Source: Pyrus communis | Lineage: Eukaryota; Streptophyta; Magnoliopsida; Rosales; Rosaceae | Assembly: GCF_963583255.1 (NCBI RefSeq) | Contig: NC_084804.1 | Location: 19,784,061-19,848,060 of the forward strand | Length of the DNA: 64,000 nt | Reading direction: 5' to 3' | Shown: piece after piece, positions 1 to 11,900 of the stretch | How the letters are laid out: every line of letters starts with the position of its first letter | Numbering within the stretch: position 1 is the first letter of the stretch | Notes under the pieces: generated by a model | Database searches by the model: none | What the model saw: only the letters and a program-made list of their open reading frames with translations | Told to the model about the DNA's origin: nothing | Position numbers and translations under genes: made by a program

Positions 1-579
1 CCTTTTTTCTTACTCCTCAAAGTCAGATTCAACCAAAACTGATTTGGAGGTGGGTTTTCTCTATTTCAAGGTATCAGCTAGTTGATTTACGAATTCAATG
101 CTTTAGATTGGTTTTATTTTCAATTACAACACGTATTGTTACTGTGACATTCTAAACTAATAAGGCACCAAAAAGTGCATAATCTAGATGCTGCCTTGAC
201 GTGCCAGGTGTCGGTTAGTACTTGTCGAAATTAACTTGCACTGGATGCTCTGCTGATCAAAAGATATAAACTGATGATGATGTTCCCTTAATTTTGTCTT
301 TCTTCATGTGTCTGAACGCGTTGAACTTTTTATGGAGCGGAAGGTAAAGGTGAGCTGGGGTTTTTTTCTTTTCCGTCATCTCTTTGATGATTTTCTAGGA
401 AATACCGTATACGATACTCCGAAGCACCATACTATTTTCAATAACTTAATAAATCTCTTTCATTTAAAATATGCCTTCTCTTTCTTTGATATATTATCAA
501 ACACTCAGCTTCTTTCTCTTCTTTTGTACTTAGAAGTTACAAGTCCATTGTTAGTGCCTCCATAGAAACACAGAAACAG
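1..579 (+). promoter_or_regulatory. 5' flank and probable promoter of the TNL gene
   Basis: No convincing coding region is present. A TATA-like GATATAAA lies at 263-270, about 310 bases before the ATG at 580. The segment at about 30-130 resembles 8290-8400, and the segment at about 150-265 resembles 15120-15225, which together form the split promoter of a second TNL copy. That conservation suggests promoter and 5' UTR sequence. The start at 580 is preceded by an open stretch, so the transcript start cannot be fixed from sequence alone. Confidence 0.5.
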
Positions 580-3500
580 ATGGAGTGTATCATGACTATC
601 TTGAACATGTGCTGCAGCTCGTTAACATTTTCTTCTCCGTCATCTGCTGCAGCTGCTGCTGCTGGTGATGACGATGATGATGGTACTGAATCTAATATCC
701 CCCCTGGTCCGGAAATGTATAATGTATTTATCAGTTTCAGAGGTGAGGACACCCGCCGTGGCATCACCAGCCATCTTCAGCAGGCCTTAGAGCAGAAGAA
801 AATTGAAACCTACATAGATTACAGACTTCAGAGAGGGGAAGAAATCGGACCTGCCTTTCTAGAGGCAATCGAGAAATCCACGCTTTCGGTGGTCATTTTC
901 TCACAAAACTATGCTTCGTCCACATGGTGTTTGGATGAACTTGTGCATATACTCAAATGCAAGAAAAAATATGGCCAGAAGGTTATACCCGTATTCTACG
1001 ACATCGATCCATCTGATCTACGAAAACAACACGGGAGTTATGCAGATGCATTTGCTCAACATGAAAAGCGATTCAAGGACAGACTCGACAAGGTGCACAA
1101 GTGGAGGGATGCTTTGAGGACGGCAGCCAATCTATCTGGCTTTGAGTCCCAAAAATATGGGTAATAACTCATCCCTTAACTTGTCTAAAGTTACAAATTT
1201 TCTTTAAACTATTGACTCTTTGATTTGTGCTTAAGATTTGTACTCTATTCCAAAACTTGGGGAGGTATACAGTACAATTGAAGAGAAGGGGGGGGGGGGG
1301 GGGGGAATTTAGTTTTAATTACGAAACTGCTTTTTTTTTTTTTTTTTTTTTGTGGGTTTGGGAGGGGTGGCCCTATTCCTTGGCCATGCTTGTAATTAGT
1401 TGTGACCACTTAAGTATCTGGAACTTTAGATTATTCTCTGCAACTTTTGAACAACTTTCTGCAACCTTCTGGATTTATGCACCTTTTTGTTCAAAGTTTC
1501 TGCAACCTTCGGGATTTATGCACCTTTAAACCAGAAAGAATCAAAGCATGAATTAAGAAGCAAATAGAAAGAAAGGGGTCAAACCTTCCGGATTTCTGCA
1601 AGAAACAAGGTAGTTGATAAAAAAAGGTAGTGGAGATTATAAATCCGGTACGTGGGGATTAGAAATCCGGTGGAACACGATTTTTGCAACCCTTCGGATT
1701 TCTGCACCTTGAACTCCTTTATATGATATTTTTGCTAGTTTAATTTATTGACTTTCAGAGCTTTGTGCTTTCTAATTATTTATGCATTAGTGTTCAAAGA
1801 TTTATTACTTAAAGGGGTTTCATTTTTCCATTTTTTTTTTTTTTTTTAAATTCATGCTTCTATTCTGGTTTAAAGGTTGCAGACATTCAAAGGTGTAGTT
1901 AAAGATTGCAGACCTCCGAAGGTAGTTTAAAGGTTACATACAATACTGAAAACAAAAGAGTGATAAGAGATTAATTTCTCAACCTGATGCCAATTTGCGA
2001 AAAATAATGTGGAAATTCTGAAAACTCTCTATATATATTCAAATTTGCAATATTATAGGTTTGTGTTTTGGTTATTGTGAGAATCCATAAAATGGAGGGG
2101 TATATTAGTACTTTCATATCAAGTTTTGGTTTATATTTATCATAAAATTAAAAATTGTGGCTATAATTCTATATGGGCAAAACTTGGTTGTTTTTCCAAA
2201 TTTTCCCCATTAGTGAGGCAAGTTCATTTTCATCAAATAGATAGTGGGTTGAATGCTATAATGTGTAAGCACACTTAGTTGTAAAGTTGTTGAAGACAAG
2301 TATTTATATTTTAATATTTACTTTAACATTTGGAGGAGAGAATAAACAAGATTTCTTGTTCTTGCACAAATATATGGCATTAAATTTTTTAATATATTTC
2401 TGTATTTGCATGACAAATTTCTCGACCTATCGCAACGCACGAGCACAAATACTTGTTTTAAGACTAACTATTGCTTTTTTCTACATAATCATACATATAT
2501 ATATATATATATATGCCAGGACGGATGCTGATTTGGTTAAGAAAGTTGTAGAGGATATTTCGACCAAATTCTATCATGAATCATCATGCAATTTAGAAGG
2601 CCTGGTTGGAATTGAAAGCCGAATCGAGAAAATTGAATCGCTATTGAGCATCCATTCACAAGATGCTTGCATCACTATAGGTATTTGGGGCATGGGTGGT
2701 ATTGGCAAGACCACCCTTGCTAGAACTGTATTTGACAAATTCTCTTCTAAATTCGAAGCTTCTTGTTTTTTTGGAAATGTTAGGGAGAACTCAGAACAAA
2801 CAAATGGACTAGATCACTTGGAAAAGATACTTCTTAAAGAGATATTAAAGGAAGAAGGTCCATCCATAGGATCAACTTTTGTTCGAGATAGGCTCAGCCG
2901 TATAAAGGTCCTCATTGTTCTTGATGATGTGAGTGATTCAATGCAAATGGAACATTTAGCTGGCGAGCGTCTTCGATATGGCACTGGAAGTAGAATCATT
3001 ATCACAAGTAGAGATAGGGCCACACTAAGGCAAACTGTTAAAGAGGATAAGATCTATGAGGTTAAGGGATTAAAAGAGGATGACGCTCTTCAGCTTTTCT
3101 GTTCGCGTGCTTGCAAGAATAACAATACTCCTAGAACTGATTATATGCAGATGGCAAAAAAGGCGGTGGATTGTGCCGGGGGCAATCCTTTAGCTCTTAA
3201 GCTTCTAAGGTCCTCATTCTTAAATTGCAAGGGAAAAGAAGACTGGGAAGATGAATTGGACAAATTGAAAGCATTTCCCAACGAAAAGCTCCATAAACTG
3301 TTGAGACTAAGTTATGACAGATTGGGAAGAAATGAAAAGGAGATATTTTTGGATATAGCATGTTTTCATAAAGGGAAGAGAGTGGATGAGGTAGAAAAAA
3401 TGTTAGCTATCCGTGGACGGTTTGCGGCAATCGGAATTAGAGTTCTCGTTGATATGTCTCTCATATCAGTTTGTCTAGGTTATGTTTATGAAACCATAGA

Positions 3501-4805
3501 GATGCACGATTTGATACAAGAAATGGGAAGGGCAATAGTTCAAGAACAATGTATTGAAGATCCTAGTAAACGGAAAAGGTTGTTCACTGATGAGGATGTC
3601 AATTGTGTACTGGAGAGTAACACAGTAAGAGCCAATTGCTTTCAATTTTTTTATTTCCTTTTTTTAGAAAAAATAAATAGCAAACTTTAGATGATAATGC
3701 ACCAAAGTAAAACTCATTTATAATAAAGAATTCAAATTCTTAAAAAATTAATTTGATTGAATTTTTATTGTGTTAAGTCTTTGAAATTTGAACAAAGTTT
3801 GTTTTTTTAGGCAAGTAAAGGAGGATACAATTATCTTTGGATATTTTACTAGACACTTGTACAGCATTGCCACCGCAAATACTCTAGAACTTTGTAGAAT
3901 TCTTTTTCCAAATGTGCATTACATTTTAACTTGTTAAAAACATATATATTCACTTCTAAACTTTGTTCTTATTGTCAGGAAACTCCAATTGTTGAAGCCA
4001 TACGGGTTAATTGGTTTAAGATTAAAGAGCAGCGATCGAAACGTGTAGACTTCAAAAAGATGCGTAACCTAATAATGCTAATTGTGGATGAGTTTGGTAA
4101 TTACTGGGATTTCACCATTTCTCTAGACCTTCCCGATTCTATTCGCTATCTTTACTGGCCTTATTATTCACTGGAACCTTTGCCTTCAAATTTTTCTCCC
4201 GAAAATCTAGTTGAGCTTCATATGCCATTTAGCAAAGTTAAGAAGCTTTGGAAAGATGACCGGGTATATTATATGCCTATTTTAATTCTTGTATCAAATG
4301 ATGTGTAGAAATTTTATAAATTCTTATATTTCTATTTAATGTGTTGCAGATACTTGTGAACTTAGAAGTGATTGATCTGGCATGCTCTAAAAATCTAACT
4401 CAACTTCCAAATCTCTCTGGGAGTCTAAAAATTGTGAACATAAATCTCCGTGGCTGTACAAGGGTGGTTGAAATTCCTTGGTATATTCAACATCTTGACA
4501 AGCTTACTCATCTTGATCTTAGAGGCTGCACCAGTGTCAAGTGTCTTCCAGAGATGCCAGGAAATATTCAATACTTAGATTTATCTTACAGTGGTATAAA
4601 GGAGTTGCCCGAATCAGTTTGGTCTAACGAAAATATTTCTTACTTAAATATTAGCTATTGCAAAGACCTTGAGAAACTTCCAAGCAACAAGTGTAAGGTG
4701 AAACTCTCTAATTGGTTTAGTCTATGGGGCTGCACATCTCTTCGGCAGTTTTCTGAGCTTCCCAGGGACATGAGATACTCAATGACACAATTGATTATAA
4801 AATGA
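580..4805 (+). CDS. TIR-NBS-LRR (TNL) disease resistance protein, four exons, C-terminally shortened
   Basis: Inferred exons are 580-1160, 2520-3624, 3979-4263 and 4350-4805, all with GT-AG borders and compatible phases, giving about 808 residues. The TIR domain (about 46-190) has the GEDTRR motif, the TSHL helix and the WCLDEL motif with the conserved glutamate E120 used for NAD+ cleavage in plant TIRs. NB-ARC follows: P-loop GMGGIGKTT near residue 250, Walker B VLIVLDDV, GSRIIITSRD, GGNPLAL, and an intact MHD near 521. Exon 3 has the usual post-NB-ARC sequence (LPSNFSPENLVELHMP) and exon 4 about five or six LRRs. TNLs are intracellular immune receptors, and the TIR makes nucleotide signals after effector recognition. 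The N terminus has an odd alanine run followed by an aspartate run (about 23-34). The protein stops in the LRRs with no post-LRR domain, well short of a typical 1,000+ residue TNL, so it may be a truncated allele or a pseudogene with an intact front half. Confidence 0.85.
1161..2519 (+). other. Long first intron of the TNL gene
   Basis: The donor is GG|GTAATA and the acceptor is GCCAG|G after a TA microsatellite (about 2494-2514). It contains a run of 18 G at 1288-1305, a T run near 1331-1351, and several copies of a short motif around TGCAACCTTCNGGATTT between 1440 and 1710. No coding sequence or complete transposon was recognised. The homopolymers may be unstable. Confidence 0.6.
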
Positions 4806-5284
4806 TATCAGAACTTGTATAAATTTCTCCAAATCAATTGTGTCACTGCGTGGATTTAGAATGGTGTATGATGCTCATGAATGGATTGGATTACATCATA
4901 GTGTGGTTCGAATTGTAACAAGTGTTCTTGGTTTGAACCTTATAAGCTATTTGTAATAGATGGTTAGGATTAAAACATCTGAACGAAGGAGAGTGTCATT
5001 TGTCCTAAGTTTGTTATATTGTTTAAGTGACACCGTGAGCTGCAAATGAGCTTGCTCACACAAGCAAAGCGTGCGAGCTCTAACGGTATTATTTTGTCAT
5101 TTTCTTCCATCATACCATAAGTGTGATTGCTTCCCTTGCAACCGGATCTAAGACTGAGAAGGAATGAAATAGAGAGAGCAACGTACTCTCCTTTACAGAA
5201 AACCACCATTGTTCATTTCGTGTTCTTCAATATTTTCTAGAAAATCCATTTACAAAACCATATAATCAATGAAAAACAACACAT
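4806..5284. other. Non-coding stretch between truncated TNL exon 4 and the detached tail
   Basis: Exon 4 leaves the expected LRR pattern near 4778 and hits a stop at 4803-4805. A 14-bp sequence around 4783 (TGACACAATTGATT) recurs inverted near 4834. This interval does not read as LRR and could be inserted DNA, but no LTR or clean target duplication was found. Confidence 0.35.
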
Positions 5285-5416
5285 GAAGCTAGTGGAAGTT
5301 ATGAGCCTGAAGAATCAATTGATGAGTCTGAAACAAGTTCGAGTGATGAAAGCAGTGGACGTGATCAGTATGAAGCCTATGGAAGTGATGAGTCTGTAGA
5401 AATTATTGAAATGTAA
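5285..5416 (+). pseudogene. Detached acidic C-terminal tail of the TNL gene
   Basis: A 43-codon open frame rich in Glu, Ser and Asp ends in TAA at 5414-5416. Its repeating style (SGSYEPEES, DESETSSSDESSG, YGSDESVE) resembles the acidic tails after the post-LRR domain in the TNL fragments at 15.8 kb and 44.6/54.5 kb. It probably belonged to the same TNL as 580-4805 before the rest of the LRR and post-LRR region was lost. It could still be a separate exon of the transcript, but no acceptor was clear. Confidence 0.5.
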
Positions 5417-5561
5417 TATTGAGATGGGCAATAATGGACCAAATGCTGAAATTAAGTTTAATTTTACAGGTGAGGTAGCTTTCACTTAATTTTGTTTTTC
5501 CTAGAATTTGTAAACTTCTGATGCTTTTTTGAAGTAAAATATCTGCACGGTATTAACATTG

Positions 5562-8076
5562 TTCAGAGCATACCACTAAACAAAAAATGCTAGAGAAAGG
5601 TAAGCATCAAGTAACAAATGATCATAGAAGGGAACCATACTCAAGTCGAGGGATGCAAGGTCATTGGTAGGGAAATACCTCAATGCTCAGGTCGTACTCC
5701 TTGTCACTATGTCCTGAGGGGGCACAAAAACAACAAAGGTGAGTGGACCATGACTTTATAATAATACTAGTAATACGAAAACCATTTTCTTTATGAACAT
5801 ACTAACCCCCCCCCCCCCCCACGAGTTTTGAAAACACATATATACTACTTATACAAAGTTTTTCCAAAAACTCTAGCATGCCATGCAATCATTCGTAAAA
5901 ACAAGTATGAATAAAACAATGCTCAATCATGGTGCTATCGTCGCCCAAAGGCAAATCCATAAATCTCATCAATATTGTACTCTCTAGGGGTATCACTGTT
6001 GTTCGAAGGCAGTACATGTCCATCACCCAAAGGTGAAGCTATACGACACTGGGTTACGCCAGTGAAGAAACATGTTAGGCCCCATCACCCGAAGGTGAAG
6101 TTGTATGACTCCGGATTACATTGGAGAAGAAATATATAACATCACACACCAACACTAGTGGTGGCTAGTGAAGCTGTCCGACACTGATGTTGCCAGTGAA
6201 GGTGGGGGTATATCATAAATCTCCTCAACTGTGTCCTATGGCCATAGACGTCTACATACCCATGTTGTGTGGATGTGTTGTATGATAAACCGCTAGATAA
6301 GCACCGAAATCCATACCTCAAAAATCTCATATCCAAATCTGGAGCTCAAAAGCTCAAAGTCTCATCTCATCAATCCATGATAGCACATACTCATAAATCC
6401 GTATATTAAAATCATATTCGAAAGCCATAGACTTTCATATACAAGAATCCAATAATTTATAACCTTTTGTAAAAGATAAATTTGATAAATCAAAAATATT
6501 CCATAAAAGCAATTTATATAAATCATAAATATGGGAATCCTTAAAACATATTATAAATTATGCTTCATTCATGAAATATGAAATGCATGCAAGCCTAATG
6601 TTTTATAAAAACATGAAATTTAGGAAGGGGTCCACTCACAAGTACTCCGTTACCGGAGAACCGCTAGAACTAGGGAGAACGAGTTCACTTCCAACCAATG
6701 CACCTCAACACAAATGAAGATCATTTAATAAAACTCTACTAAAATGATGGAATTTAGGAAAACAAACAGCGGATTAGGATTTGGCACGTCAAATAACCTA
6801 AGGAGGGACCTCAGGTTACCACACGTGCCGCCATGGGGCGGCGACCCAGAAGGCCACGCGCCGAGATGGGTCGCCAAAAAGTTCACCAGAAAAGTCGTTG
6901 GTGCCACCGTGGATGGCTGCGGAGCACAATACCTCTGGCAGAGGCGCAAGTGCTCCACGCGCCAACCATGACATTCACCCATGCGCAGGCCCAAGAAGTT
7001 GGGTTTGGGTCCTAGTTAGATCGAATCTAGGTCGGGTCTGGGCTTGGGTTATAGGTTTTGGATTCGGTTTAGGGCTAATGGGTTGGGCCTAGGCTACTAG
7101 GTTAATAATCTGGGTTATTAGTTTGGATCTGGCCCAAAGGTTTGGGTTGGATATTGGGCTAGGTTTTTGGTTCACTGGTCGGGTAGACCCTATTCCAGGC
7201 CGTGGATTCGGCCATAATCTGGGCAATACTTTCCGAGCTCCGTTCGAGCTCAAATGAACACCATTTGCGATGATTCAAAAACCAAAATGACGCTAAGAGA
7301 GTAAGGATTTGAGTCGTACCAAGATGGGGTTGAGTTGAGGTCGAGATCGGTTGAAAAATAGCTTGCAACATATGGTCATTAGTCGGAAAACTAGAAAAAT
7401 GTTTCACCAAGTTGTTTCTGCTTTCAAATGTCACCAAAGTTCTCAAAACTACCATAATCTAACCTAAAACATGATCTAAGGGGGTTTTAGGTTGCTTACC
7501 TTAGCTACAAACTACGGAACTCGCCAGTGAAATGCAAGCATAGTAACTGTGCTACAATGTCGAGCAAGAAAGAGAGAGAGTGAGATCGGAGAGGGATGAG
7601 GAAGAGAAGAAAAAGTCCATACGATGGTGATGATGGTGTGGTTATTGTCTATATGTATGTGGGTGTGGGTGTGGGTGTGTGTGTGTGTTCACTGGAGATG
7701 AGAGAAGAAAGTAGAGACGAGAGAGAGAAAGAGGGAGAGTTCTAGAGAGAAAGAGATGTCACTAGAGTAGGGTGAAAAGGGTACCAAAAATGGGGGAAAG
7801 GAGCACCACGTGTTAGCCATGTAGAGGTCCGAAGTGGAGAAATATCTCTACTAGTGTAATTACCAAAATGCCCTTAACGTTCAAAAATTGTAAAAGCTTC
7901 GTTTTAGCTCTGGATTCGATTTCGATTGCGCCAACACGTTCGTATCGATTAGAGCTACAAAAATAAAATAAATGAAATTTTCTAACATGTCGACGAACGA
8001 AAGTCAACCTTTCCGTTTTTAGGGTTATTTTTGTAATTTTAACCAATTTATACGTAAATTTTGAAACGGGTCGTTA
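5562..8076 (-). mobile_element. Probable solo LTR of a Ty3/gypsy element, minus orientation
   Basis: Read on the minus strand, the right edge starts TGTAACGACCCGTTT, the hallmark opening of many plant Tekay/Del-type LTRs. A 5-bp direct repeat CATTG flanks the segment (5557-5561 and 8077-8081), although the exact end is ambiguous by a few bases relative to the TG...CA rule. Inside are a C run (5808-5820), three imperfect repeats of a CATCACCCAAAGGTGAAG-type block (about 6015-6215), a GC-rich stretch (6800-7000) and GT/GA microsatellites (about 7650-7740). No coding domain is supported. Confidence 0.5.
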
Positions 8077-8157
8077 CATTGCATGTTAAAGCATGAAGTT
8101 GCTATATAGTTTCTCAGAAATTGAATAATATGATGGCCACCAATGTTTCATGAACCC

Positions 8158-8232
8158 TAAGAGCAACTCCACCCGTTTTTTTTTTCACTTACAAGTGAAA
8201 GAGGAATACCACGAGACCGTAGTACTAAATGG
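8158..8232 (-). repeat. SINE head fragment next to a MITE-like end
   Basis: The reverse complement of 8186-8232 closely matches the first ~47 bases of the complete SINE at 58918-59084, including the TAGTACTACGG start and the GTGGTATTCCT A-box-like region. The preceding 16 bases, 8158-8173, equal the reverse complement of 15099-15114. Confidence 0.5.
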
Positions 8233-8280
8233 CTAATAGCGCCTCTAGTTAGCTTTTAAAAGTTTTAAAAAGATGATTTC

Positions 8281-8400
8281 GCCTCCCTGTTGTCTTGGCC
8301 TTTGGAGTTGGTAATGAATTTCAATTCCAAGGTTTCACTCGTTGATTTTAGAAATGCAAATGCTTTCCATCGGTTTAACCTTCAATTGAAGACTTACTTA
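8281..8400 (+). pseudogene. Left half of the promoter of TNL copy 2
   Basis: It resembles 30-130 of this window, upstream of the intact TNL (shared blocks such as TTTGGAGNTGG, CAAGGTNTCA, GTTGATTT and TTCAATT). Its continuation lies at 15115-15225 beyond the inserted elements. It ends at TTA, the duplicated target of the Harbinger-like element. Confidence 0.55.
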
Positions 8401-8911
8401 GAGCAGTTCCAGTGTCGGAAGCCTCCCTGGGCAATAGGCAACTCAATCCCTTTAAATGAATAGTAACTACCTGAAGTGAATAGTAAATGCTCAAGTGCAT
8501 CTCCACCCCTAAACTAAATAACATGGGCAATTCGTATTAAACTATTAGTAGTTTTTATTTTATAAAATAATAAAAGAAATAATTTTATTTTTATTTTCGG
8601 ATAGGATTTTTGACCAATCTCGTCATGCCATGTGTTATTATCCAAAAGTACAATTTTTGTGGATAGATTTTTTAATAGATTTTTAACCAATTCCGTCGGA
8701 CCACATGTCAGTGTCTATTTAGAATCGTTGAGGATAGATTTTCGTATTCGAAAATATTGAAATGTGGTGTAAGATGGAAGATAATGTTAAGGCATTTATA
8801 GAAATAAAATTATTTTATTTAATATTATAATTTTAAAAAAAAATCATTTTTTTTCAGATTTTTAATTGATTTTTTAATATTTTTTAAAATTTTTATTAAC
8901 TTAATTAATGT

Positions 8912-11900
8912 TAGGCTTGGCAAACGGGTCGTGTCTATCGTGTTCGTGTCGTTTTCGTGTAACACCTGTCATCTTAACGGGTCGTGTCGTGTCACACCCG
9001 TTATCTTAACGGGTCCTTAACAGGTCGGGTCACTTTACCCGTTGTCGTGTCACTTTACCCAACGGGTAAAGTGACCCGACACGTTATGACCCGTTATGAC
9101 CCATTAAGAAAAAAATATATTTTTTAAAAATTTGCACATACCACACATTGCCACATAAATATTACTTCAAAACATTAAAACATTTCTCGTTCAAGTACTA
9201 TATCTACACTCGAAAATCCAAGCATATACAAACAATTTTGACGGTTTGGATCGTTGAAATTAGTTTTGGAGAATTCGTAAAACGATAGATTGACTAACAC
9301 TTAAAGTTTATTTATACTTTCATTAAGTATAACATAAGATTTTGTGGTATCCACTTGTGTAAATATTTTAAATTGAAGATCGAATTCATTCATTGTATCC
9401 ATATAGGGTCAAGGAGTGTAGTTATAAAAAATCATCAAAATCGAAGTTAAAATAACCGTTAAATCGTGATTTTTCGTTTATAACCGTTGAAAAGCTTTGT
9501 CCTGTTACTTGATCTCTGAATGTTTTTTTTTGTGATTTTTTGCTGATGTGATCTCCAAGCATATACAAACAATTTTGACGGTTTGGATTGTTGAAATTAG
9601 TTTTGGAGAATTCGTAAAACGATAGATTGACTAACATTTAGAGTTTATTTATACTTTCATTAAGTATAACATAAAATTTTGTGGTATCCACTTGTGTAAA
9701 TATTTTAAATTGAAGATCGAATTCATTCATTGTATTCATATAGGGTCAAGGAGTGTAGTTATAAAAAATCATCAAAATCGAAGTTAAAATAACCGTTAAA
9801 TCGTAACTTTTCGTTTATAACCGTTGAAAAGCTTTGTCCCGTTACTTGATCTCTGAATGTTTTTTTTTTGTTATTTTTTGCTGATGTGATCTCCAAGCAT
9901 ATACAAACAATTTTGACGGTTTGGATCGTTGAAATTAGTTTTGGAGAATTCGTAAAACGATAGATTGACTAACACTTAGAGTTTATTTATACTTTCATTA
10001 AGTATAACATAAGATTTTTGTGGTATCCACTTGTGTAAATATTTTAAATTGAAGATCGAATTCGTTCATTGTATTCATATAGGGTCAAGAAGTGTAGTTA
10101 TAAAAAATCATCAAAATCGGAGTTAAAATAACCGTTATATCGTGATTTTTCGTTTATAACCGTTCAAAAGCTTTGTCCCGTTACTTGATCTCTGAATGTT
10201 TTTTTTTTTTTTTTTTTGCTGATGTGATCTCCCAGCATATACAAACAATTTTGACGGTTTGGATCGTTGAAATTAGTTTTGGAGAATTCGTAAAACGATA
10301 GATAGACTAACACTTAGAGTTTATTTATACTTTCATTAAGTATAACATAAGATTTTGTGGTATCCACTTGTGTAAATATTTTAAATTGAAGATCGAATTC
10401 ATTCATTGTATTCATACAGGGTCAAGGAGTGTAGTTATAAAAAATAATCAAAATCGGAGTTAAAATAACCGTTAAATCGTAACTTTTCGTTTATAACCGT
10501 TGAAAAGCTTTGTCCCGTTACTTGATCTTTGAATGTTTTTTTTTTGTTATTTTTTGCTGATGTGATCTCCAAGCATATACAAACAATTTTGACGGTTTGG
10601 ATCGTTGAAATTAGTTTTGGAGAATTCGTAAAACGATAGATTGACTAACCCTTAGAGTTTATTTATACTTTCATTAAGTATAACATAAGATTTTGTGGTA
10701 TCCACTTGTGTAAATATTTTAAATTGAAGATCGAATTCGTTCATTGTATTCATATAGGGTCAAGAAGTGTAGTTATAAAAAATCATCAAAATCGAAGTTA
10801 AAATAACCGTTAAATCGTGATTTTTCGTTTATAACCGTTCAAAAGCTTTGTCCCGTTACTTGATCTCTGAATGTTTTTTTTTTGTTATTTTTTGCTGATG
10901 TGATCTCCCAGCATATTCAAACAATTTTGACGGTTTGGATCGTTGAAATTAGTTTTGGAGAATTCGTAAAACGATAGATAGACTAACACTTAGAGTTTAT
11001 TTATACTTTCATTAAGTATAACATAAGATTTTGTGGTATCCACTTGTGTAAATATTTTAAATTGAAGATCGAATTCATTCATTGTATTCATACAGGGTCA
11101 AGGAGTGTAGTTATAAAAAATCATCAAAATCGGAGTTAAAATAACCGTTAAATCGTAACTTTTCGTTTATAACCGTTGAAAAGCTTTGTCCCGTTACTTG
11201 ATCTCTGAATGTTTTTTTTTTGTTATTTTTTGCTGATGTGATCTCCAAGCATATACAAACAATTTTGACAGTTTGGATCGTTGAAATTAGTTTTGCAGAA
11301 TTCGTAAAACGATAGATTGACTAACACTTAGAGTTTATTTATACTTTCATTAAGTATAACATAAGATTTTGTGGTATCCACTTGTGTAAATATTTTAAAT
11401 TGAAGATCGAATTCATTCATTGTATTCATATAGGGTCAACGAGTGTAGTTATAAAAAATCATCAAAATCGAAGTTAAAATAACCGTTAAATCGTGATTTT
11501 TCGTTTATAACCGTTGAAAAGCTTTGTCCCGTTACTTGATCTCTGAATGTTTTTTTTTTGTGATTTTTTGCTGATGTGATCTCCAAGCATATACAAACAA
11601 TTTTGACGGTTTGGATCGTTGAAATTAGTTTTGGAGAATTCGTAAAACGATAGATTGACTAACACTTAGAGTTTATTTATACTTTTATTAAGTATAACAT
11701 AAGATTTTGTGGTATCCACTTGTGTAAATATTTTAAATTGAAGATCGAATTCATTCATTGTATTCATACAGGGTCAAGGAGTGTAGTTATAAAAAATCAT
11801 CAAAATCGGAGTTAAAATAACCGTTAAATCGTAATTTTTCGTTTATAACCGTTGAAAAGCTTTGTCCCGTTACTTGATCTTTGAATGTTTTTTTTTTTGT

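Noticed and set aside
308..565. 85-codon open frame upstream of the TNL gene
   Set aside because: No ATG at its start, low-complexity hydrophobic composition, and it lies in the likely promoter/5' UTR.
4803..4814. Copia-type primer-binding-site-like TGATATCAGAAC
   Set aside because: Only a partial match to TGGTATCAGAGC and no LTR or target duplication around it.
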